In this document: piece after piece, positions 1 to 5,000 of the stretch
Numbering within the stretch: the first letter of the stretch is position 1
How the letters are laid out: each line of letters starts with the position of its first letter
Source: Actinomycetota bacterium
Lineage (GTDB): Bacteria; Actinomycetota; Actinomycetes; Nanopelagicales; Nanopelagicaceae
DNA length: 6,652 nucleotides
Assembly: GCA_009706135.1 (NCBI GenBank)
Contig: WLRX01000048.1
Location: forward strand, 1-6,652
Direction: 5' to 3'
Made by a program: the position numbers and the translations under genes
Notes under the pieces: model-generated
Database searches by the model: none
What the model was told of the DNA's origin: nothing
What the model saw: only the letters and a program-made list of their open reading frames with translations

Positions 1-1
1 A

Positions 2-73
2 GAAGGTTCCGGAAAATGTATTGAAGAGTTCGAAGCCCTTGAAAAGGTTTTGATCTCCGAGCCTCGTCGATAG
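2..73 (+). CDS. mreB: MreB rod-shape actin homologue, C-terminal end (5' truncated by window)
   Basis: Only the last 23 codons are in the window, closed by TAG at 71-73. They read GSGKCIEEFEALEKVLISEP then two arginines, which resembles the usual actinobacterial MreB C-terminus (a G-G-x-C/A-x-E-x-FE segment followed by a short basic end). MreB is a cytoplasmic actin-like ATPase whose membrane-bound filaments guide side-wall peptidoglycan synthesis. The call rests on this short tail plus the position 11 nt before mreC, its normal partner; the nucleotide-binding domains lie outside the window. The adjacency suggests that mreB and mreC share a transcript. Confidence 0.82.
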   Translation, partial: EGSGKCIEEFEALEKVLISEPRR

Positions 74-84
74 GCAATTAGCGG

Positions 85-1017
85 ATGCGTACAGGCGGCG
101 AAGGACGCACTCGCCTTCTACTCATCATTTTAATTGTTACTTCACTATTTTTAATTACGCTCGACCTTCGTGGTGTAAAAATACTTGATGGAGTCCGCAG
201 CGGCACGCAAAATGTTCTATCTCCATTTCAAAGAGCTGGATCATCAGTTTTCTCACCTTTTCGTAATTTTGTTGGTGACATCTCACGGCTCGGTACAACA
301 AGAGAAGAGATAGAAAAGCTAGAAGCTGAAAATGCAAAACTACGGACTAAGTTATTGGCACGCAAAAATGCCGATGGACAACTCTTTCAACTTAAATCGG
401 TTCTGGATTTAGCAGGTAGGGCGAGTTACAGAGTTATTGCCACCCGAGTGATTTCACAAGGATCAAGCACAGATTTTTCCCAGAGTGTCATTATTGATGT
501 TGGCACTTCATCGGGTGTTCGCCAAAATATGACTGTTATTTCTGGCGATGGCTTGGTAGGCGTTGTTAAAGAGTCATATGCCAATTCTGCTCTTGTTATG
601 TTAATTATTGATCCTGATTTTAAAGTTGGCGTCAGAGTTGCAGGGTCACAACAAATTGGAATTCTTTCTGGTAATGGATCAAAACGTGCAGAGTTGCAAT
701 TGTTGGATAATCAAAACTTAGTGAAAGTTGGGGATATTTTGTTATCACGCGGTAGCACCAATAACCGCCCATTCGTCCCCGGAATTCCTATTGGATTTGT
801 TAGCTCCGTAGATAATGGCGCTGGATCAATTGCCCAAAGAGCTAGCGTGATTCTGTATCCAAACTTTTCGGCACTTGGTGTACTAAGCGTTGTTTTGAGT
901 GCAGGTAAAAATAACCCTGGAGATGCACTTGTTCCAACTAAACCTGAACCAGTTCCGGTTCCAACGGTCACAATTTATTCAACTCCATCTCCTACTCCTA
1001 GCCCGAGCACGGAGTAG
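85..1017 (+). CDS. mreC: MreC, cell shape-determining membrane protein
   Basis: The 310-residue product fits MreC in length and order of parts. It has a short basic cytoplasmic N-terminus, one membrane segment at about residues 11-28, a coiled coil at about 72-95 (heptad-like EEIEKLEAENAKL), and then the beta-rich extracytoplasmic domain. Recognisable stretches are ISGDGLVGVV (152-161), IGILSGNG (191-198), KVGDILLSRG (214-223) and FVPGIPIGFV (230-239, the usual FPxGIPVG element). MreC is the scaffold that contacts PBP2 and helps activate the RodA-PBP2 synthase; that role is family knowledge. The last 30 or so residues are Pro/Val/Thr/Ser-rich and probably disordered. The ATG at 85 is 11 nt after the mreB stop and has no good Shine-Dalgarno, so translation is probably coupled to mreB. 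mreD follows after 6 nt. Confidence 0.95.
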   Translation: MRTGGEGRTRLLLIILIVTSLFLITLDLRGVKILDGVRSGTQNVLSPFQRAGSSVFSPFRNFVGDISRLGTTREEIEKLEAENAKLRTKLLARKNADGQLFQLKSVLDLAGRASYRVIATRVISQGSSTDFSQSVIIDVGTSSGVRQNMTVISGDGLVGVVKESYANSALVMLIIDPDFKVGVRVAGSQQIGILSGNGSKRAELQLLDNQNLVKVGDILLSRGSTNNRPFVPGIPIGFVSSVDNGAGSIAQRASVILYPNFSALGVLSVVLSAGKNNPGDALVPTKPEPVPVPTVTIYSTPSPTPSPSTE

Positions 1018-1023
1018 TTTTAA

Positions 1024-1545
1024 ATGCCTTTTCGTCAGTTTTCAATTTCATCTTTAATTTTCATATTAGTTTTTTTGATTCAAGAAAGTGTAATTAATCA
1101 GATCCGATTACCTGGTGGTGGCTTTTCTTTACCACTTCTTATGGCACTTGCCTGGGCAGCTCTGAGCTCGCCAATGGTTGGTGCACTGACAGGATTCATT
1201 GCCGGATTTTTAATGGATTTGTCACAGGGTTCTAGCGGTGCAATGGGCCATTGGACACTGATCATGATTCTTGCTTGTTATGCATTCGCATACTTAGGAT
1301 TTGGTAATAACCAAGTACACGGAAGCGCTCTTACAGATATTTTTCTTATAACTTTCGCTTCAGTTCTCACTCTGTTTGCTTTTGCTGTAACAGGACTCTT
1401 ACTTGGAGTGTCTGTCGGTAGTTTTTCTGGATTTCTAATCACCATCTTGAGCAATGGAATTTGGGCCCTTATCGTTGCTCCACTTATTCTGCCCATAGTG
1501 AGGCGATTGCATCGCGTGCTCTTTGGCAAGCAGGTTCAAGTATGA
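1024..1545 (+). CDS. mreD: MreD, rod shape-determining membrane protein
   Basis: The 173-residue product is very hydrophobic, with about five or six membrane segments (roughly 7-25, 35-66 as one or two, 78-93, 104-128, 137-160) and a short basic C-terminus. The best family mark is GALTGFIAGFLMDL at 53-66, followed by a Gly-rich stretch, which matches the conserved G-x-x-x-GF-x-x-G-x-x-x-D region of MreD. MreD sits in the inner membrane with MreC and tunes elongasome activity; it has no known catalysis. Sequence conservation in this family is low, so position between mreC and mrdA carries much of the weight. The ATG at 1024 lies 6 nt after the mreC stop and no Shine-Dalgarno is visible, which suggests re-initiation by ribosomes leaving mreC. 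The stop overlaps the mrdA start (ATGA). Confidence 0.92.
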   Translation: MPFRQFSISSLIFILVFLIQESVINQIRLPGGGFSLPLLMALAWAALSSPMVGALTGFIAGFLMDLSQGSSGAMGHWTLIMILACYAFAYLGFGNNQVHGSALTDIFLITFASVLTLFAFAVTGLLLGVSVGSFSGFLITILSNGIWALIVAPLILPIVRRLHRVLFGKQVQV

Positions 1546-3632
1546 ACCAACGTGTCCGATTGAGCTTGCTTGTGGTACAAATTTTTGTAATAACTTTGAT
1601 GGTTGCGTTATTGGGAAGACTTTTTTATTTGCAAGTTGCTGCCTCACCAATCTACAAGGACGCCGCCCTTAGCATTCAGAGTCGAGATGTAATTAGTCCT
1701 GCCATACGGGGATTAATCGTGGATTCCTCCGGAATTCCATTGGCTTTAAACCGAGTTGGGCTAGCAATCACAGTTGACCGAATTGAATTGGATAAGCAAA
1801 GCGATAAAGGAGCCAGAGTTCTCGGAAGCATTTCGGCACTTCTTGGATTGAATTATGCCGATGTATATCGTGCGACAAGATTGTGTGGAGAACTTCCCAA
1901 GTATGACAAAGCAGGTTGTTGGACCGGTTCAAGATATCAACCGATTCCAATTACAAAAGAAGCTGATTCAGAGATTGCACTTCAGATAGTTGAACGGACG
2001 AGTGAATACCCAGGCATAGGTGCGATACCGGTTGCCATTAGAAATTATCCTGGTTATGCGCAAGTTAACGCAGCTCATGAGTTAGGTTACGTTGGCCCAG
2101 TTACAGAAGAAGATTTATCAGGAAAAAATGGTCGCTCTTATTATCGCAGCGAAACTATTGGCAAAACTGGACTTGAGTATCAATATGATTCTTTTTTGCG
2201 TGGAACACCAGGAATAAGAACGGTGATTGTCGATCGAAAAGAATCGGTAACTCGCGAAAGTCAAAATACTCAACCCATTAGTGGCAATCACTTAGTAACT
2301 AGTTTGGACGTTCACTTGCAAGCCGGCGTCGAAAGCGCGTTAGCAGATGCTGTACGTCGAGCTCGCGCCGGTGGTCGCCCAGCTGATTCAGGTGCTGCAA
2401 TAGTGATGGACGTGCGCAATGGACAAATTTTAGCGATGGCTTCTTATCCAACATATGATCCGAATTCCTGGGAAAAAGGTTTATCTGTAAAAGATGCCAG
2501 AGCTCTCTTTAGTGAAAAAAATGGCGTACCAGCTCTATCTAGATCTTTACAAGGTTTGTTTGCGCCAGCATCAACATTTAAATCAGTTTCAGTTATTGCA
2601 GCAGCCAATGCTGGCTACAACCTCAACGCAATCTATGACTGCCCTTCAGAGACTCAAATTGGAACCCGTGCTTTCCAAAACTTTGATAGCAAAGCGCTCG
2701 GACGCATTAGCTTGAAAAAAGGCATTGCCGTTTCTTGTGACACGTTGTGGTATCAAATTGCCTATGACGAATGGGTTCGAGATGGCGGCTTAAGGCCAAA
2801 ATCTGATTTAAATGATTACTTCTTCAAAGCCGCCGAAGGATTTCAAGTTAATAAAAAAACTGAGATTGATCTGCCCTCCGAGCTTTCTGGTCGCTTAGCC
2901 AATCGTCAATGGCGCAAAGATTGGTATGCAGAAAACAAAGATTTTTACTGTAATTACAAGGATCGTGCTGCGAAGAATCAACTCACTCCATTTCTTATCG
3001 AATTGGCTCGTGAAAATTGCTTAGATGGTGACAAAATTCGAGCAGGAGATGCGGTTAACTTTTCTATTGGACAAGGTGACACGGTGATTACTCCTCTTAA
3101 GTTAACTCAGATGTATGCCGCTATCGCAAACGGTGGAAAGATTTTGCGTCCAAGTGTGGCTAAGGCGATTGTTTCGACCGATGGAAGAGTAATTAAAAAA
3201 ATTGGGGCCAAGCAACTCGGTACGTTGCCTGCAACTAAGGCAACTTTAAATTTCTTGCAGGGCGCACTTCGCGAGGTCGTTACAGCGGGAACCGGAACGG
3301 GCGCATTTTCCGGATTTCCGATTGCCATAAGTGGCAAAACCGGAACTGCACAAGTTTTTGGAAAGAATGCTAATGGCACTGCTAAATCAGATACTTCGTG
3401 GTTTGCATCATATGGTCCCACTCAGAATCCCCGCTACGCAGTTGTGATGATGGTCAGCCAAGGTGGCTTCGGCGCATCCGTAAGTGGCGTTGGTGTCCGT
3501 AAAATTTATGAGGTTTTATTTGGTGTTACAGGATCTAAAGTTGACCCTGCAAAGGCAATATTCCCAGATGGAAAACCACCAATTAAAATCCCAAAAATTT
3601 CACCGGCGACGAAAGTGAAGGCGACGAATTGA
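1542..3632 (+). CDS. mrdA: Penicillin-binding protein 2, class B elongasome transpeptidase
   Basis: The 696-residue bitopic protein has one membrane anchor at about 8-28 and a PBP dimerisation (pedestal) domain with ISPAIRGLIVDSSG at 51-64 and ETIGKTGLE at 204-212. The transpeptidase domain starts at about 285. The active-site motifs are intact: S344-T-F-K347 with the acylating serine, S398-C-D400 (the SxD form typical of PBP2 rather than SxN), and K599-T-G601. It cross-links the glycan made by RodA and is a beta-lactam target. The start is ATG 1542, which overlaps the mreD stop as ATGA with a weak AGCAGG 7 nt upstream. A longer reading from 1461 would put 27 residues with no signal character inside mreD and is not credible. 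There are six cysteines, all outside the membrane: C115, C126, C367, C399, C470 and C493. An insert with the last two (about 452-500) lies between the SxD and KTG motifs and appears usual for actinobacterial PBP2. The residue before the catalytic serine is Ala, where Gly is common. Confidence 0.96.
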   Translation: MNQRVRLSLLVVQIFVITLMVALLGRLFYLQVAASPIYKDAALSIQSRDVISPAIRGLIVDSSGIPLALNRVGLAITVDRIELDKQSDKGARVLGSISALLGLNYADVYRATRLCGELPKYDKAGCWTGSRYQPIPITKEADSEIALQIVERTSEYPGIGAIPVAIRNYPGYAQVNAAHELGYVGPVTEEDLSGKNGRSYYRSETIGKTGLEYQYDSFLRGTPGIRTVIVDRKESVTRESQNTQPISGNHLVTSLDVHLQAGVESALADAVRRARAGGRPADSGAAIVMDVRNGQILAMASYPTYDPNSWEKGLSVKDARALFSEKNGVPALSRSLQGLFAPASTFKSVSVIAAANAGYNLNAIYDCPSETQIGTRAFQNFDSKALGRISLKKGIAVSCDTLWYQIAYDEWVRDGGLRPKSDLNDYFFKAAEGFQVNKKTEIDLPSELSGRLANRQWRKDWYAENKDFYCNYKDRAAKNQLTPFLIELARENCLDGDKIRAGDAVNFSIGQGDTVITPLKLTQMYAAIANGGKILRPSVAKAIVSTDGRVIKKIGAKQLGTLPATKATLNFLQGALREVVTAGTGTGAFSGFPIAISGKTGTAQVFGKNANGTAKSDTSWFASYGPTQNPRYAVVMMVSQGGFGASVSGVGVRKIYEVLFGVTGSKVDPAKAIFPDGKPPIKIPKISPATKVKATN
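3617..3621 (+). promoter_or_regulatory. Ribosome binding site deciding the rodA TTG start
   Basis: GAAGG lies 7 nt before TTG at 3629, inside the end of mrdA. It is the only Shine-Dalgarno-like element near the start. The rodA frame has no ATG or GTG between this TTG and the first membrane segments, which supports the TTG as the real start. Confidence 0.55.
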
Positions 3633-4789
3633 GTTCACTTTCTGCTCGCAGTATTTATCGCCGCCGATCGCGTGGATCCATATTTGCCGGTTTTGACCCA
3701 ATTTTAACTGGTGCGGTCGCTGTACTCCTTGTAATTGGCACACTACTCGTATACGCCGCAACACGAGATTGGTATGCAGCGAATGATTTAGATCCACAGT
3801 ATTACCTGAAGCGCCATGTACTCAATATTTTAATTGGAGTTTCACTTGCTTGGGGAGCCACGATTATTGATTACCGATTGCTACGTGCATACACACCAGT
3901 TGTGTGGGGCTTAGGAGTTCTTGGATTAATTATTGTTTTGATTCCGGGACTCGGTGCAGAAATTAATGGTGCAACTGCGTGGATTGCTCTGCCGGGCGGA
4001 TTTCAAATTCAGCCGGCTGAGTTAGCAAAAATTTCGATAATTGTTGGAATGTCGATGATTCTTTCTGAGCGCACCCATGACAGCGATGGTCCAACTTCTA
4101 GGGATGTTTTGCAGGCCCTGGTGGTGGCTGGTCTTCCAGTAGTTCTGATTTTATTTCAACCTGACATGGGAACGGTTTTTATCATTAGTGCTGCCGTGGT
4201 AACAATTATTGCAATTTCTGGAGCCTCTTCGAGATGGGTAGTTGCTCTTCTTTTGATAGCCGTATTGGGCGCTTTCGGGGCAGCTAAAACTGGAGTCATT
4301 AGTTCGTATCAGGTAAATCGACTTCAATCATTTGTAAATCCAAATGCTGATACGCAAGGAAGTGGTTATCAACTTCGTCAGGCTCGCATCACAGTTGGCT
4401 CCGGTGGCTTATTAGGCACAGGTTTGTTTAATGGCCCACAGACAAATGGTCGCTTTGTTCCTGAACAACAGACAGACTTTATTTTCACAGTGGCAGGTGA
4501 AGAACTTGGTTTTCTTGGAAGTGCTGGAATAGTCCTCTTGTACTTGATAATTTTGATGAGAGCTTTTGCGATTGCTCGAAGAGCAGGTGATCCCTATGGT
4601 CGCCTAGTTGCCACGGGCGTAACGGCGTGGTTTGCATTTCAAATATTTGAAAACATAGGAATGACGCTTGGATTAATGCCAATGACAGGTGTTCCTTTGC
4701 CATTTCTCTCTTATGGAGGATCGAGCATGTTTGCGACATTAATCGGGTTTGGTTTATTGCAAAATGTACATGCGCGTCACCGCGGATAG
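3629..4789 (+). CDS. rodA: RodA, SEDS-family peptidoglycan glycosyltransferase
   Basis: The 386-residue polytopic protein has about ten membrane segments and a short Arg-rich cytoplasmic start (YRRRSRG, 10-16). SEDS signatures appear in order: GATAWI (114-119), QPAELAKI (128-135), FQPDMGT (176-182), GSGGLLGTGLFNG (257-269), FVPEQQTDFIF (276-286) and MPMTGVPLPFLSYGGSS (350-366). D283 in the TDFIF element corresponds to the aspartate essential for lipid II polymerisation in RodA. RodA and FtsW are hard to tell apart by sequence; the mreBCD-PBP2 neighbours decide for RodA. It makes glycan strands from lipid II on the outer face of the membrane, with PBP2 as its cognate cross-linker. The start is TTG 3629, overlapping the mrdA stop as TTGA, with GAAGG at 7 nt. 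The gene ends with TAG at 4787-4789; the same frame then stays open for 65 more codons (see separate entry). Confidence 0.96.
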   Translation: MSSLSARSIYRRRSRGSIFAGFDPILTGAVAVLLVIGTLLVYAATRDWYAANDLDPQYYLKRHVLNILIGVSLAWGATIIDYRLLRAYTPVVWGLGVLGLIIVLIPGLGAEINGATAWIALPGGFQIQPAELAKISIIVGMSMILSERTHDSDGPTSRDVLQALVVAGLPVVLILFQPDMGTVFIISAAVVTIIAISGASSRWVVALLLIAVLGAFGAAKTGVISSYQVNRLQSFVNPNADTQGSGYQLRQARITVGSGGLLGTGLFNGPQTNGRFVPEQQTDFIFTVAGEELGFLGSAGIVLLYLIILMRAFAIARRAGDPYGRLVATGVTAWFAFQIFENIGMTLGLMPMTGVPLPFLSYGGSSMFATLIGFGLLQNVHARHRG

Positions 4790-4819
4790 ACATCTAATCA
4801 CGCTCAAATTGCTCCTTAC

Positions 4820-4848
4820 TTGGGATTAAACCCAACATCTGCCATACT
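4820..4848 (+). promoter_or_regulatory. Candidate promoter for rne
   Basis: TTGGGA (4820-4825) and CATACT (4843-4848) are separated by 17 nt; each matches four of six bases of the general sigma-70-type boxes. Transcription would begin near 4855 and give a leader of about 145 nt before the rne ATG. The -35 element is also the left arm of the repeat TTGGG-ATTAAA-CCCAA, which could serve as an operator. The call is pattern matching by eye only. Confidence 0.3.
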
Positions 4849-4987
4849 TACATCACAGTTCAGCGCGGCTCGCGAGCACTTCGCGGTACACGCCAAGCGC
4901 GAACTCACAGAAGATTTGCTTGATGAATTTAGTACTTTTCGAAGTTCGAAACACTTCAAGCCAGAGCGCGTTTTGTTAAACGCATAG
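4820..4987 (+). CDS. Possible small ORF or gene remnant before rne (doubtful)
   Basis: In the frame of rodA, the 65 codons after its TAG stop (4790-4984) contain no stop until TAG 4985-4987, 13 nt before the rne ATG. The only reasonable starts in it are TTG 4820 (55 residues) and TTG 4916; there is no ATG or GTG and no Shine-Dalgarno near 4820. The product would be soluble and protein-like in composition, with segments such as FSAAREHFAVHAKRELTED and LLDEFSTFRSSKHFKPERVL, and I do not recognise it. Its stop overlaps the rne ribosome binding site, a spacing common for coupled genes. A chance open frame of this length is not rare in one gap, so the evidence is weak. Other readings are the decayed end of a gene once lying here, a RodA C-terminal extension cut off by the TAG, or plain leader RNA. 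Confidence 0.25.
   Translation: MGLNPTSAILTSQFSAAREHFAVHAKRELTEDLLDEFSTFRSSKHFKPERVLLNA
4871..4903 (+). promoter_or_regulatory. GC-rich leader segment with two mutually exclusive hairpins
   Basis: CGCGA (4871-4875) can pair with TCGCG (4881-4885) around a 5-nt loop. The right arm, read as TTCGCG (4880-4885), can instead pair with CGCGAA (4898-4903) around a 12-nt loop. The segment stands out from the AT-rich surroundings and would lie in the 5' leader of rne. RNase E in E. coli autoregulates through structures in its own leader; that this one does the same is only an analogy. Confidence 0.3.
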
Positions 4988-4991
4988 AGGA
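4986..4991 (+). promoter_or_regulatory. Ribosome binding site of rne
   Basis: AGAGGA, with core GAGG, sits 9 nt before ATG 5001. It is the clearest Shine-Dalgarno in the window and fixes the rne start together with an in-frame TAA at 4977-4979 and no other start codon between them. Confidence 0.7.
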
Positions 4992-5000
4992 TTTGGTGCC

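Larger units (their letters stand above)
4790..5000 (+). other. rodA-rne intergenic region (211 nt)
   Basis: This is the only gap in the window longer than about a dozen bases. No T-run terminator follows rodA, so read-through into rne is possible. From left to right it contains the inverted repeat TTGGG-6-CCCAA (4820-4835), a possible promoter (4820-4848), a GC-rich block able to form two exclusive hairpins (4871-4903), a 15-nt odd palindrome (4937-4951), and the rne ribosome binding site. One frame is open throughout. Many actinobacteria carry radical SAM family genes (TIGR03960/TIGR03936 types) between rodA and rne; none is present here. Confidence 0.8.

Noticed and set aside
1461..1541. 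Upstream extension of the PBP2 frame to ATG 1461
   Set aside because: It would overlap the mreD C-terminus by 85 nt and add 27 residues of no family character before the normal short cytoplasmic start and membrane anchor. ATG 1542 gives the standard ATGA coupling.
2160..2171. GKTG sequence at PBP2 residues 207-210 as an active-site KTG box
   Set aside because: It lies in the pedestal domain in the usual G-K-S/T-G-L-E context of class B PBPs. The catalytic KTG is at 599-601.
3107..3421. Minus-strand 104-codon open frame inside mrdA
   Set aside because: It lies entirely across the transpeptidase domain with the KTG motif and has no recognisable product of its own.
4485..4793. Minus-strand 102-codon open frame over the rodA 3' end
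   Set aside because: It is the antisense shadow of conserved SEDS sequence, with no protein family character.
4820..4835. Rho-independent terminator after rodA
   Set aside because: The stem TTGGG/CCCAA is only 5 bp with a 6-nt loop and no T-run follows.
4937..4951. LexA (SOS) box
   Set aside because: The actinobacterial SOS box is TCGAAC-N4-GTTCGA; the half-sites here are a single base apart and do not fit that spacing.
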